Assembly: GCF_019084045.1 (NCBI RefSeq)
Contig: NZ_JAHRED010000006.1
Location: 219,047-283,046 of the forward strand
Source of the DNA: Paeniglutamicibacter quisquiliarum
GTDB taxonomy: Bacteria > Actinomycetota > Actinomycetes > Actinomycetales > Micrococcaceae
Direction of reading: 5' to 3'
Length of the DNA stretch: 64,000 nt
In this document: positions 7,710 through 16,804 of the stretch, piece after piece
Numbering within the stretch: the stretch's first letter is position 1
Layout: every line of letters starts with the position of its first letter
Notes under the pieces: model-generated
The model's database searches: none
Told to the model about the DNA's origin: nothing
What the model saw: only the letters and a program-made list of their open reading frames with translations
Program-made: the position numbers and the translations under genes

Positions 7710-9581
7710 CTACTCGACAGTGACCGACTTTGCCAGGTTGCGCGGCTGGTCCACGTCCAGCCCCTTGGCCGAGGCCAATTCGCAGGCGAAGAGCTGCAGC
7801 GGGACGGTGGCCAGCAGCGGCATCAGCAGCACCGGAGTCTCCGGAAGGTAGAACACGAACTCGGCGTAGTCGCGAACCGCCTCGTCGCCTTCCTCGGCGA
7901 TGACCAGGGTCTTGGCGCCGCGGGCGCGCACTTCCTGGATGTTCGAGACGACCTTGGAGTGCAGCGAATCGCGGCCGCGCGGCGAGGGGACAACCACGAA
8001 GACCGGCTTGCCCTCCTCGATCAGCGCGATCGGGCCGTGCTTGAGCTCGCCTGCGGCGAAGCCCTCTGCATGGATGTAGGCGATTTCCTTGAGCTTCAGG
8101 GCGCCTTCCATGGCTACCGGGTAGCCAACGTGGCGGCCCAGGAAGAGAACCGACTCGGTCTCCTGCATGGAACGGGCCAGCGACTTGATTTCATCCGCGC
8201 GGTCCAGGACGTCCTGGATCTTGGCCGGGATCTTGCCCAGGTCGGCAAGGATGTCCTTGATCTGTCCGGAGAACAGGTTGCCGCGCAACTGGGCCAGGTA
8301 CAGGCCGAGCAGGTAGGTGGCGGTGATCTGCGCGAGGAACGCCTTGGTGGAGGCAACGGCGATTTCCGGTCCGGCGTGCGTGTACAGCACTGCATCGGAT
8401 TCACGCGGGATGGTGGAGCCGTTGGTGTTGCAGATGGCCAGGGTCTTGGCGCCCTGTTCCTTGGCGTAGCGCACGGCCATGAGCGTATCCATGGTCTCGC
8501 CGGACTGCGAGATGGAAACGACCAGGGTGTTCTCGTTCACGATCGGGTCGCGGTAGCGGAACTCGTGGCTCAGCTCGACCTCGACCGGGATCCGGCACCA
8601 GTTCTCGATGGCGTACTTGGCCACGGATCCCGCGTAGGCGGAGGTTCCACAGGCCAGCACAACGATCTTGGTGACGGCGGCGAGTTCCTCGGGGGAGATG
8701 CGCAGTTCATCGAGGGTCAGTCGGCCAAAGGCGTCCGAGCGGCCCAGCAGGGTGTCGGCCACCGCAGCGGGCTGGTCGAAGATTTCCTTTTCCATGAAGG
8801 AGCCGAAGCCGCCCTTTTCGGCGCTGGCGGCATCCCAGTCGACGTGGAATTCCTTGCCTTCGGCAGGGTTGCCGGAGAAGTCGGTGATGCTGTGGGAATC
8901 GGGGGTGATCGTGACGATCTGGTCCTGCCCCAGCTCCACCGCGCGGCGGGTGAAGTCGATGAATCCCGAAACATCCGAGCCCAGGAAGTTCTCGCCGTCG
9001 CCCAGGCCCAGGACCAGGGGGGAGTTGCGGCGAGCGGCCACGACGACGCCCGGGTGGTCCGCGTGAACAGCCAGCAAGGTGAATGCACCCTCGAGTTGGC
9101 GGGCGGCCAGCTCCATCGAACGGGTGAGGTTGCCTTCGCCGGCTCCGCGGTAGACGGAGCCCAACAGGGCAGCTGCCACTTCGGTGTCGGTTTCGGAAAG
9201 GAACTCGACGCCCTCTGCGAGCAGCTTGCCCTTGAGCTCGGCGAAGTTCTCGATGATGCCGTTGTGGATCAGCGCGAGGTTCCCTCCGTCGGCCAGGTGC
9301 GGGTGGGCGTTGCCATCCGTGGGGCCGCCGTGGGTCGCCCAGCGGGTGTGGCCAATGCCGGTCAGGGAGGACGGCAGCGGATCGGCTTCCAGGGCCTCGA
9401 CGAGGTTGTTCAGCTTGCCCGACTTCTTGCGCGAGTCGATGCCCGCTTCGGTGACGACGGCCAGTCCGGCCGAGTCATAGCCGCGATATTCGAGGCGTCG
9501 AAGACCCTCAAGAATCACATCGAGCGCCCCGTGATCGGCTGCGCGTCCAGCATTACCTACGTATCCAACGATTCCACACAT
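7710..9581 (-). CDS. glmS: Glutamine--fructose-6-phosphate aminotransferase GlmS
   Basis: Makes glucosamine-6-phosphate from fructose-6-phosphate and glutamine, the entry step to UDP-GlcNAc. The 623-residue protein begins MCGIVGYVGNAG, so Cys1 is the glutaminase nucleophile (class II amidotransferase domain, about 1-230). Two SIS isomerase domains follow (LACGTSAYAGSVAKY; GRHVGYPVAMEGALKLKE), and it ends NLAKSVTVE, as isomerase domains of this family do. No Shine-Dalgarno sequence is present. A -10-like TAATCT lies 7 bases before the ATG, so a leaderless transcript is likely. No glmS ribozyme is seen in the 148-base divergent spacer with coaA. Confidence 0.97.
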   Translation of the reverse strand: MCGIVGYVGNAGRAADHGALDVILEGLRRLEYRGYDSAGLAVVTEAGIDSRKKSGKLNNLVEALEADPLPSSLTGIGHTRWATHGGPTDGNAHPHLADGGNLALIHNGIIENFAELKGKLLAEGVEFLSETDTEVAAALLGSVYRGAGEGNLTRSMELAARQLEGAFTLLAVHADHPGVVVAARRNSPLVLGLGDGENFLGSDVSGFIDFTRRAVELGQDQIVTITPDSHSITDFSGNPAEGKEFHVDWDAASAEKGGFGSFMEKEIFDQPAAVADTLLGRSDAFGRLTLDELRISPEELAAVTKIVVLACGTSAYAGSVAKYAIENWCRIPVEVELSHEFRYRDPIVNENTLVVSISQSGETMDTLMAVRYAKEQGAKTLAICNTNGSTIPRESDAVLYTHAGPEIAVASTKAFLAQITATYLLGLYLAQLRGNLFSGQIKDILADLGKIPAKIQDVLDRADEIKSLARSMQETESVLFLGRHVGYPVAMEGALKLKEIAYIHAEGFAAGELKHGPIALIEEGKPVFVVVPSPRGRDSLHSKVVSNIQEVRARGAKTLVIAEEGDEAVRDYAEFVFYLPETPVLLMPLLATVPLQLFACELASAKGLDVDQPRNLAKSVTVE

Positions 9582-9692
9582 GCCAAAAAGATTACCGTGC
9601 CGCGCAAGCCTCCACGTTCATTTGCGCTGACGGCTGGTCTTAAAAATATGTGTGCATGCCCACGCGTCCGGAGTATGGCCAAAAGGTTAAGT

Positions 9693-9729
9693 TTGGGAAT
9701 ACGGGCGGATTGTTGGCACAATTCAAGGC
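9693..9729 (+). promoter_or_regulatory. coaA promoter
   Basis: TTGGGA (9693-9698) and CACAAT (9717-9722) are 18 bases apart. The -10 ends 7 bases before the GTG start of coaA, with no ribosome-binding site between, which points to a leaderless transcript. Confidence 0.45.
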
Positions 9730-10689
9730 GTGAATGGACAGCGTGCGGTCGACTACAGTGCAACACCCTTCGTCGAATTGGACCGCCAAACCTGGGCAAG
9801 ACTGTCCAACGAACTCAAGCAACCGCTGGATGAAGCGGACCTGCGCCGGCTCAGCGGGCTCGGCGAGCAACTCAATCTCGCCGAGGTGCGCGAGGTCTAT
9901 CTCCCTCTATCGCGCCTTCTCAACCTCTATGTCCAGGGGTCGGCCGCGCTTCACCAAGCCACCAACACCTTCCTGGGGGAGAGCACCCGGCGCACGCCCT
10001 TTGTCATCGGCGTGGCCGGTTCCGTTGCGGTGGGCAAGTCGACCACGGCCCGCGTGCTGCAGGAGCTCTTGCGCCGCTGGCCCGACACCCCCGACGTGCA
10101 ATTGATTACCACCGACGGCTTCCTGTATCCGAACGTGGACCTGGAAAAACGCGGCATCATGCACCGCAAGGGATTTCCGGAATCCTACGACCGGCGTCGA
10201 CTGTTACGTTTCGTCTCCGAGGTGAAATCCGGCGCGCCGGAGGTGCGCGCGCCCTGGTACTCGCACCTCACCTACGACATCGTTCCGGGCAAGGAAGTCG
10301 TGGTGCGTTCTCCTCAGGTGCTGATCGTGGAGGGCCTAAATGTGCTTCAGCCCGCACGGGCGCGCCTTGATGGCACTGCAGGCCTGGCCCTGAGTGATTT
10401 CTTTGACTTCTCCGTCTATGTTGACGCCCGCACAGCGGACATCGAGGAATGGTACATCCGCCGATTCATGAAACTGCGGTCCGGTGCGTTCTCGGACCCC
10501 GCATCCTATTTCCACCGTTATGCATCACTGAGCGACGAGGAAGCCAGGGAAACCGCACACGGAATCTGGAAAAGAATCAATGAGCCGAACCTTCGGGAAA
10601 ATGTCATTCCGACGCGTGGCCGCGCACAACTTGTGCTTAGTAAATCCGCTGATCATTCGATCCGACGAATGCTTCTTCGCAAGATCTGA
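9730..10689 (+). CDS. coaA: Pantothenate kinase, type I
   Basis: Phosphorylates pantothenate, the first and regulated step of coenzyme A synthesis. The 319-residue protein has the Walker A loop [17 protein letters not shown] (about residues 94-110), the motif TTDGFLYPN with the catalytic Asp, the YDRRRLLRF segment and the later IVEGLNVLQ strand of the prokaryotic CoaA fold. It starts with GTG and diverges from glmS. Confidence 0.96.
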   Translation: MNGQRAVDYSATPFVELDRQTWARLSNELKQPLDEADLRRLSGLGEQLNLAEVREVYLPLSRLLNLYVQGSAALHQATNTFLGESTRRTPFVIGVAGSVAVGKSTTARVLQELLRRWPDTPDVQLITTDGFLYPNVDLEKRGIMHRKGFPESYDRRRLLRFVSEVKSGAPEVRAPWYSHLTYDIVPGKEVVVRSPQVLIVEGLNVLQPARARLDGTAGLALSDFFDFSVYVDARTADIEEWYIRRFMKLRSGAFSDPASYFHRYASLSDEEARETAHGIWKRINEPNLRENVIPTRGRAQLVLSKSADHSIRRMLLRKI

Positions 10690-10697
10690 CTTGCGAA
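10676..10697 (+). terminator. Hairpin over the coaA stop codon
   Basis: TTCGCAAG (10676-10683) pairs with CTTGCGAA (10690-10697) around a 6-base loop that contains the coaA stop. An outer ATCCGCT/AGCGGAT pairing can extend it, and A/T-rich sequence (AAATTTTGAAAA) follows. A possible terminator. Confidence 0.35.
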
Positions 10698-10782
10698 TCC
10701 AGCGGATGAACGTATCGCAAATTTTGAAAAATATCCGCGTCACCATCTGTTGACCACTACCATCGTGTGCAAAGCTGGGCAC

Positions 10783-11181
10783 ATGTTAAAAGGATTCAGA
10801 GATTTCATTATGCAGGGCAACGTTGTTGACCTTGCCGTTGCCGTTGTCATTGGTGCTGCTTTCGGCGCCGTGGTCAAGTCATTGGTTGAGAACATCATCA
10901 TGCCTTTGATTGCCGCATTGGTGGGTTCGCCGAACTTCGACGATTTCCTGATTGTCACGATCGGCGACGGCGTTGCCATCAAGTTCGGTGTGTTCTTGAC
11001 CGTCCTGGTGAACTTCATCCTCATTGCTGCCGCCATCTACTTCGTGGTCGTTTTGCCGATGAAGCACCTCAGCGAAAAGCGCCAGGCCCGCCTGGGCGTC
11101 GAAGAGCCCGCCGAGGAATTGGACCCGCAGGTTGCCCTGCTGGCCGAAATCCGCGACGAGCTCCGCAGCCGAGCGCTCTAA
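10783..11181 (+). CDS. mscL: Large-conductance mechanosensitive channel MscL
   Basis: Releases solutes on sudden osmotic downshock. The 132-residue protein starts MLKGFRDFIMQGNVVDLAVAVVIGAAFG, the hallmark N-terminal helix and first membrane helix (about 17-45), followed by a periplasmic loop, a second membrane helix (KFGVFLTVLVNFILIAAAIYFVVV) and a charged C-terminal bundle (DPQVALLAEIRDELRSR). The ATG at 10783 is chosen because homology begins there; an in-frame TTG at 10750 would add 11 unrelated residues. Confidence 0.96.
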   Translation: MLKGFRDFIMQGNVVDLAVAVVIGAAFGAVVKSLVENIIMPLIAALVGSPNFDDFLIVTIGDGVAIKFGVFLTVLVNFILIAAAIYFVVVLPMKHLSEKRQARLGVEEPAEELDPQVALLAEIRDELRSRAL

Positions 11182-11213
11182 ACTCGCTGCAACACTTCCC
11201 TATCAGCCAATAA

Positions 11214-11260
11214 CGAAGCCCTGGCGGCCCTGTTCACATGATCAGGCCACCGGGGCTTCG
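11214..11260 (+). terminator. mscL terminator
   Basis: CGAAGCCCTGGCGG (11214-11227) pairs with CCACCGGGGCTTCG (11247-11260) with one G-U pair and one mismatch, 33 bases after the mscL stop. The tail is not T-rich, so it is a moderate call. Confidence 0.5.
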
Positions 11261-11349
11261 TCGCGCCCGGCGCCGTCAGGACGACGGCCACGGCCATCGG
11301 TGGCGTGCCCCTGAAGCATGCACCACGGGGATAGTGGGATGATGGATGG

Positions 11350-12552
11350 GTGAGTGCACAATCAACCCAACAGACCGAAAAACCAGCCCACCCCCAGGAT
11401 GAGACAACGTCGTCGGCCTGGGAACGGCGCGCAGTCATCGATCTGGCCAACATCCGTGAAAACGTGAAGCGCGTGGCCGAGCTGGTCGCCCCGGCCGCGG
11501 TGATGGCCGTGGTCAAGGCGGACGGCTACGGACACGGGGCGGTGGCCGTGGGCCGCGCGGCGGTGCAGGCCGGGGCCACCTGGCTGGGCTGCGCCCACGT
11601 CACCGAGGCCCTGAAGCTGCGCGAAGAGGGGTTGGAGACTCCGCTGCTGGCATGGCTGCACACCGCGGACACCCCCTTCGAGGCGGCCATTGCCGCGAAC
11701 ATTGACTTGGCGGTTTCGGGCTGGGAACTCGAGCACGTGGCCCGCGCAGCGCAGGCAGCCGCCCAGCCCGCCCGCGTCCACCTGAAGATCGACACCGGTC
11801 TGGGCCGCAACGGCTGCATGGCCGACCAATGGGAGCTCCTGCTGGGGCGTGCCGCCAGCTACCAGGAAGAGGGTCTGATGCGCGTGGTGGGTGTCTTCTC
11901 CCACCTGGCCGTGGCCGACGAGCCCGAACGCCCGGAAACGGACGACCAGCTGGCCGCCTTCAACCAGGCTGTTATCCTGGCCGAGGATGCTGGATTTGAC
12001 CTCGAGGTGCGGCACATTGCCAACACCCCCGCAATCCTCACCCGTCCCGATGCCCACTACGACATGGTGCGGCTGGGACTGGGCCTGTACGGGCTGAGCC
12101 CCTTTGCCGGGGAAGACCCCTCGCGCTATGGGTTGCGCCCCGCAATGACCTTGATGAGCCGGATCGCGAACGTGAAGAAGGTTCCCGCTGGCCAGGGCGT
12201 GGGCTACGGACTGAGGTACCACACCGAGCGGGAAACGTACCTGGGCCTGGTCCCGATGGGCTATGCCGACGGCGTGCCGCGTTCGGCCTCGAATGCTCCG
12301 GTGAGCATCAACGGCAAGACCTACCTGGTGCGCGGCACCATTGCTATGGACCAGTTCGTGGTGGACCTGGGCCCGAATGTCGATGTCGATGAAATCCTCG
12401 GTTCCGAGGTTATTCTCTTCGGCGACGGCGGCCCGAGTGCGACCGAGTGGGCGGACGCGGCTGGAACCATCAACTACGAAATCGTGACCCGCGTTTCACC
12501 CCGCGTGCCGCGTCGGCTCGTGGAGGGTTCCTGGGGTGAATCCGGTGAGTGA
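11350..12552 (+). CDS. alr: Alanine racemase
   Basis: PLP-dependent interconversion of L- and D-alanine for peptidoglycan. The 400-residue protein has a ~25-residue polar N-terminal tail, then the PLP-lysine motif AVVKADGYGHG (Lys56) and the second catalytic region GVGYGLRYHTERETYLGLVPMGYADG of the C-terminal beta domain. The GTG start follows GGGATGATGGATGG. It is the first gene of a tight operon with tsaE, which overlaps its end by 17 bases. Confidence 0.96.
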   Translation: MSAQSTQQTEKPAHPQDETTSSAWERRAVIDLANIRENVKRVAELVAPAAVMAVVKADGYGHGAVAVGRAAVQAGATWLGCAHVTEALKLREEGLETPLLAWLHTADTPFEAAIAANIDLAVSGWELEHVARAAQAAAQPARVHLKIDTGLGRNGCMADQWELLLGRAASYQEEGLMRVVGVFSHLAVADEPERPETDDQLAAFNQAVILAEDAGFDLEVRHIANTPAILTRPDAHYDMVRLGLGLYGLSPFAGEDPSRYGLRPAMTLMSRIANVKKVPAGQGVGYGLRYHTERETYLGLVPMGYADGVPRSASNAPVSINGKTYLVRGTIAMDQFVVDLGPNVDVDEILGSEVILFGDGGPSATEWADAAGTINYEIVTRVSPRVPRRLVEGSWGESGE

Positions 12553-13093
12553 GGCCTCGATAGCCGCCGAGCTTGCGGTGGCCGACATCGCCGAAACTCG
12601 CGACTTCGCCCACCGCCTCGGAGGGATCATGCGCGCCGGGGACCTGGTGATCCTGACCGGGGAACTTGGCGCCGGAAAAACCACCTTCACCCAGGGCCTG
12701 GGGCTGGGCATGGGGGTGCGCGAAGGCATCATCTCGCCCACTTTCGTGATCTCACGCATCCACCCGGCACTGGGCCACGGACCCGACCTGGTGCACGTGG
12801 ATGCGTACCGGCTCGCCAGCGCCGCGGAACTCGACGACCTCGACCTCGAGGCGAGCATGGGCCAGTCCGTCACGGTGGTGGAATGGGGTGCGGGCAAGGT
12901 GGAACAGCTCAGCGACTCCAGGCTCGAAATCGTGCTGCTGCGACCCGGTTCGGCCGAAATCCACGAGGACCTGGTCTTCGACTTCAACGAGGGCGAAGAC
13001 GACGAGCCACGCACCATCCGGATCGCGGCCTTCGGCCCGCGCTGGGAGAACGATCCCGGTTTGGCCGCGTTGTTGACAGACTTCGAACGCTAG
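12536..13093 (+). CDS. tsaE: tRNA t6A synthesis ATPase TsaE
   Basis: P-loop ATPase that works with TsaB and TsaD to make N6-threonylcarbamoyladenosine at position 37 of ANN-decoding tRNAs. The Walker A motif LTGELGAGKTTFTQGLG is near residue 40 and the HVDAYRL and VTVVEWG motifs follow, as in the family. The 185 residues include a C-terminal extension past the usual ~150 (DLVFDFNEGEDDEPRTIRIAAFGPRW). The GTG start (12536) lies inside the end of alr; GTG at 12545 is an alternative. tsaB follows 21 bases on. Confidence 0.94.
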   Translation: MNPVSEASIAAELAVADIAETRDFAHRLGGIMRAGDLVILTGELGAGKTTFTQGLGLGMGVREGIISPTFVISRIHPALGHGPDLVHVDAYRLASAAELDDLDLEASMGQSVTVVEWGAGKVEQLSDSRLEIVLLRPGSAEIHEDLVFDFNEGEDDEPRTIRIAAFGPRWENDPGLAALLTDFER

Positions 13094-13114
13094 AGCACCA
13101 AGGGAACCGCATAC

Positions 13115-13786
13115 ATGCTTGTACTGGCCATTGATACTTCCGCCAACGCCTCGGCGGCCTTGCTCGAATCCACGGACTCCACCGTGACCGTGGCGGGCTC
13201 CTTTACCTCAAGCGTCGGCAACGACCACTCCGAGGTCCTTTCTCCGGCCATCGAGTCCCTGCTGGCGCAGGCCGGCGGCCGGATCCCTGACGCGATCGCG
13301 GTCGGTGTGGGACCAGGTCCCTTCACCGGTTTGCGCGTGGGTCTGGCCACCGCCCGGACCCTGGGCTTTGTCTGGGGAATCGGAGTCCACGGCGTCATGA
13401 GTTTGGACGCGGTAGCCCTTGACGCCGTTGCGCAGGGCCCGGCTGGGGAATTCACCGTGGCTATCGACGCCCGCCGCAAGGAACTTTATTGGGCCCGCTA
13501 CGACAACACCGGAGTGCTGGTTGGGGGCCCGTATGTGACCGTTGCCGAGGAGTTGCCGGCCGGACCCGTGTACGGGGCCGGCGGAGGGCTGTACGCCGAG
13601 CGCCTGGCGGCCGTGGGTGCCGAGGTGGTGCCCGGCTTCGAGTCCGCCCACCCCGGAGCGGTTTCGCTGGGCACCCGTGCCGTCCGGGCCCTGGCCTCCG
13701 GACAGCCGCTGTTGGGGACCGAGCCGCTCTACCTGCGCGAATCCGATGCGAAGGTTCCCGCGGTCATGAAGGGCAAACTGCTGTGA
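13115..13786 (+). CDS. tsaB: tRNA t6A synthesis protein TsaB
   Basis: A 223-residue actin-like (ASKHA) partner of TsaD. It opens MLVLAIDTSANASAALLE, the first beta-hairpin of the fold, and has the GVGPGPFTGLRVGLATARTLGF segment diagnostic of TsaB. AAGGGA precedes the ATG by about ten bases. Its TGA stop overlaps the GTG start of rimI (GTGA), so translation is probably coupled. Confidence 0.95.
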   Translation: MLVLAIDTSANASAALLESTDSTVTVAGSFTSSVGNDHSEVLSPAIESLLAQAGGRIPDAIAVGVGPGPFTGLRVGLATARTLGFVWGIGVHGVMSLDAVALDAVAQGPAGEFTVAIDARRKELYWARYDNTGVLVGGPYVTVAEELPAGPVYGAGGGLYAERLAAVGAEVVPGFESAHPGAVSLGTRAVRALASGQPLLGTEPLYLRESDAKVPAVMKGKLL

Positions 13787-14268
13787 GTCGGGCAATGGCC
13801 AACCCCGCACTGGCGGGCCTGGTGACCCGCGAGATGGTTCACGAGGACGTGGCCGAGGTCTGGGAAATGGAAAAGGCCCTTTTCCCCGCCGACGCCTGGC
13901 CCTTGGATATGTTCTTTGGCGAGCTGGACCAGAAGGAGACCCGGAATTACTGGGTGGTGTTGGATGCCGGGAAGATCGTTGCCTATTGCGGGCTGATGTG
14001 CGTGCTGCCGCTGGCCGACGTGCAGACCATTGCGGTGGCCCCCGACTACGAGGGCAGGGGGATCGGAACGCATCTTTTGCGCCTCATGATCGACACCGCG
14101 ATCGGCCGCAGCGCCACGGACCTGTTGTTGGAGGTCAGGGAGGACAATCCCCGCGCCCGGGAGCTCTATGAGCGCCATGGCTTCGATGCCATCCACCGAC
14201 GGGCCCGCTACTACCGCGACGGTGTCGACGCGGTGATCATGCGCAAGGTGCTCATCCTGGGCGATTGA
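13783..14268 (+). CDS. rimI: Ribosomal protein S18 alanine N-acetyltransferase
   Basis: GNAT-family acetyltransferase of 161 residues. It shows the acetyl-CoA loop [19 protein letters not shown] (about 82-100) and the C-terminal strands [21 protein letters not shown] and [15 protein letters not shown] typical of RimI. The GTG start overlapping the tsaB stop is preferred; an ATG at 13795 is another option. The frame runs further upstream inside tsaB but is not coding there. The position between tsaB and tsaD is the standard actinobacterial order. Confidence 0.93.
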   Translation: MSRAMANPALAGLVTREMVHEDVAEVWEMEKALFPADAWPLDMFFGELDQKETRNYWVVLDAGKIVAYCGLMCVLPLADVQTIAVAPDYEGRGIGTHLLRLMIDTAIGRSATDLLLEVREDNPRARELYERHGFDAIHRRARYYRDGVDAVIMRKVLILGD

Positions 14269-14369
14269 GCTGGAGTGGCCGAGGCCCGAAGCAACGGATT
14301 GTCGGTCTTTCGCCCGCCCAGTGGAGGCCGCTTCGCCGAAACCGGGCCGGGCAACCTAAAATTGGTTCC

Positions 14370-15443
14370 ATGTCCCTTTCTGCACCGCTTGTCCTTGGCA
14401 TTGAATCCTCCTGTGACGAAACCGGGGTGGGTATCGTGCGCGGGACCGAGCTGTTGGTCAATGCCGTGGCTTCCTCGATGGAGGAACACGTGCGCTTCGG
14501 CGGTGTCATTCCCGAGATTGCTTCCCGGGCCCACCTGGATGCCTTTGTTCCGACTCTCGAATCTGCCCTCAAGGATGCCGGGGTGACGCTCGCGGAGATC
14601 GACGCGATTGCGGTGACCAGCGGCCCCGGGCTCTCCGGCGCACTGATGGTGGGCGTCTCCGCGGCCAAGGCCCTGGCCCTGGCTACGGGCAAGCCCCTTT
14701 ACGCGATTAACCACCTGGTCGCACACGTCGGCGTGGGCATCCTGGACGGGGGAGAGCTGCCCGAGAACCTCGGGGCGCTGCTGGTCTCCGGTGGCCATAC
14801 CGAAATCCTTCAGGTCAATTCGCTGACGTCGGATGTGCGGCTGCTTGGAGCCACCATCGATGACGCGGCAGGGGAAGCCTATGACAAGGTCGCCCGCCTG
14901 CTGGGGCTGGGTTACCCCGGGGGCCCGGTCATTGACCGGATCGCCAAGGAAGGCGACCCGAAGGCCATCCGGTTCCCGCGCGGGCTGACTTTGCCCAAGT
15001 TCGTGGGAACCGAGGAAAACCCGGGGAGGCACCGCCACGATTTCTCCTTCTCGGGCCTCAAGACCGCCGTGGCGCGCTGCGTCGAGCAATACCAAAAGCG
15101 TGGCGAGGAGGTTCCGGTGGCTGACATCGCCGCCAGCTTCCAGGAAGCGGTGGTCGACGTGATCACTTCCAAGGCCGTGCGTGCCTGCCGCGAAAACGGA
15201 CTGACCAATCTCTTGTTGGGGGGAGGGGTGGCCGCCAATTCCCGCCTGCGCGAGTTGCTGGCGGCCCGCTGCGCCTCGGCCGGGATCACCTTGCGAGTGC
15301 CCCCGCACAGCCTCTGCACGGACAACGGAGCCATGGTCGCGGCGCTGGGTGCCCAGCTGGTGGACGATGGGGTGCTTCCAACCGGGTTGGGGTTCTCCAC
15401 CGACTCCGGGCAGCCGGTGAGCCTGATTTCACTGGCCGTCTAG
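14370..15443 (+). CDS. tsaD: tRNA t6A transferase TsaD
   Basis: Transfers the threonylcarbamoyl group to A37 of tRNA. The 357-residue protein begins [23 protein letters not shown] and carries the metal-binding histidines in [12 protein letters not shown], the phosphate loop [11 protein letters not shown], and the C-terminal [17 protein letters not shown] and [12 protein letters not shown] motifs. The ATG at 14370 is chosen because [10 protein letters not shown] must be near the N-terminus; the upstream in-frame extension is not conserved. It ends the alr-tsa operon and meets a strong hairpin. Confidence 0.96.
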   Translation: MSLSAPLVLGIESSCDETGVGIVRGTELLVNAVASSMEEHVRFGGVIPEIASRAHLDAFVPTLESALKDAGVTLAEIDAIAVTSGPGLSGALMVGVSAAKALALATGKPLYAINHLVAHVGVGILDGGELPENLGALLVSGGHTEILQVNSLTSDVRLLGATIDDAAGEAYDKVARLLGLGYPGGPVIDRIAKEGDPKAIRFPRGLTLPKFVGTEENPGRHRHDFSFSGLKTAVARCVEQYQKRGEEVPVADIAASFQEAVVDVITSKAVRACRENGLTNLLLGGGVAANSRLRELLAARCASAGITLRVPPHSLCTDNGAMVAALGAQLVDDGVLPTGLGFSTDSGQPVSLISLAV

Positions 15444-15457
15444 AATCGGCCGGGAAC

Positions 15458-15497
15458 GCGAAAGGGTGGATGGGCAAATGCCCATCCACCCTTTCGC
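15458..15497. terminator. Bidirectional terminator between tsaD and the GCS2 ligase
   Basis: A perfect 19-bp inverted repeat with a 2-base loop (15458-15476 / 15479-15497), between two genes that converge on it. Its symmetry fits a shared terminator for both, although neither side has a long T tract. Confidence 0.75.
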
Positions 15498-15519
15498 TTG
15501 GGTTCCGTACGGCTTCGCC

Positions 15520-16662
15520 TTAGGCCAAGTGCATGCGACGTACGTTGTCCTTGACGACTTCACGCAGGTTGCCGTTGTGGGCTGAGGCGATCTTGTGCTG
15601 CCACTGGTAGCCGGCACCACCCTTGATGATGCGTTCCACATCGGCGAGCTCGGCACTGCAGCCGAGTTTTTCGGCAACGGGGGCCAAACGGACGAGCTCC
15701 TGGAGAAGATGCTCGGTGACGAGCATTTCATCCCCGGCGGCGTTGAGGATGATGATGGCCTCCATGCCGTAGCGAGCGGCGCGCCACTTGTTTTCAACCC
15801 GGTACCAAGGAGGCATGACGGGGATGGTGCCGCCATTATCGAGAGTCGTGGACATGTCATCCACGAGGCATTGCGTCAGCGCAGCTATGGCACCGATGTC
15901 TTGCAGCGAGGAGAGGCCGTCGGAGATGCGCATTTCGACGGTCCCGAAGCGGGGGACCGGGCGCACATCCCAGCGGATTTCCGAGATGTCGTCAATGACG
16001 CCGGTGTGCAGCATGTCGGCAACGTAGGACTCGTATTGGTCCCAGGACGGGAAATGGTAGGGGATGCCAGCGGTGGGAAGCTGCTGGAACATCAGGGCTC
16101 GGTGCGATGCGTAGCCGGTATCTTCCCCGCCCCAGAACGGGCTGGACGCGCTCAGAGCCTGGAAGTGCGCCTGATAGTTGATCAAACCGTCAACGATCGG
16201 CAGGGCCTTGGCGCGGGAGTCCAGTCCTACATGCACGTGCACACCGTAGATCACCATTTGCTGGCCCCACCACTGAGTGCGGTCGATCATCTTGGCGTAG
16301 CGGTCCTTATCAGTGACCGGCTGCAGCTTGGGAGGTGCGAACGGGTGGGAACCTGCGCAGTACAGGTCGACATCCATCGGGTCGGTGACCTCGCGGACCG
16401 CCACCAAGTTCTCGTGCAGTTGGGCTTTGGCCTGGGCCACGGTTTCGCAAACACCGGTGACGATCTCCACGGTGTTCAGCAACAGTTCCTGCTTCACGTG
16501 GGGATGTTCCTCGTCGATGGCAAGTGAACCGTGGCGGAGGTTCAATTCGGCCAGCACTTCCTCGGCTACCGACCGCAGATCGGAGGTATGCCGATCCACC
16601 AATGCAACTTCCCATTCCACACCAAGGGTGGACTGGCGTGATGATGCGAAATCTATCTGCAT
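15520..16662 (-). CDS. Carboxylate-amine ligase, GCS2 family (YbdK-like)
   Basis: A 380-residue member of glutamate-cysteine ligase family 2. N-terminal STLGVEWEVALVD has the glutamate-rich metal-binding start of the family; EEHPHVKQELLLNTVEIVTGVC, YGVHVHVGLDSRAKAL and GTVEMRISDGLSSLQD follow. Members join an amino group to glutamate with ATP, but the true substrate is often unknown; mycothiol users do not need glutathione, so I do not call it gshA. The ATG at 16662 is used because GGAGG stands four bases before it; the longer frame (16692) has no such site. Confidence 0.85.
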   Translation of the reverse strand: MQIDFASSRQSTLGVEWEVALVDRHTSDLRSVAEEVLAELNLRHGSLAIDEEHPHVKQELLLNTVEIVTGVCETVAQAKAQLHENLVAVREVTDPMDVDLYCAGSHPFAPPKLQPVTDKDRYAKMIDRTQWWGQQMVIYGVHVHVGLDSRAKALPIVDGLINYQAHFQALSASSPFWGGEDTGYASHRALMFQQLPTAGIPYHFPSWDQYESYVADMLHTGVIDDISEIRWDVRPVPRFGTVEMRISDGLSSLQDIGAIAALTQCLVDDMSTTLDNGGTIPVMPPWYRVENKWRAARYGMEAIIILNAAGDEMLVTEHLLQELVRLAPVAEKLGCSAELADVERIIKGGAGYQWQHKIASAHNGNLREVVKDNVRRMHLA

Positions 16663-16804
16663 CGGGCCTCCATGTCTTATGCGGCGAATCACGCCAATAT
16701 GTTGTTACTGCTCAGTCTATCGAGCGTAATGGCGCATTTGATGCGACCGTCGAGGGTCGGCGGTGATTTTGTGGATCAACAGGGTACTCGTGCGCACACA
16801 CCAT

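Noticed and set aside
7698..9833. 711-codon rightward frame across glmS
   Set aside because: Mirror of glmS, which has all catalytic motifs; the frame results from third-position GC bias.
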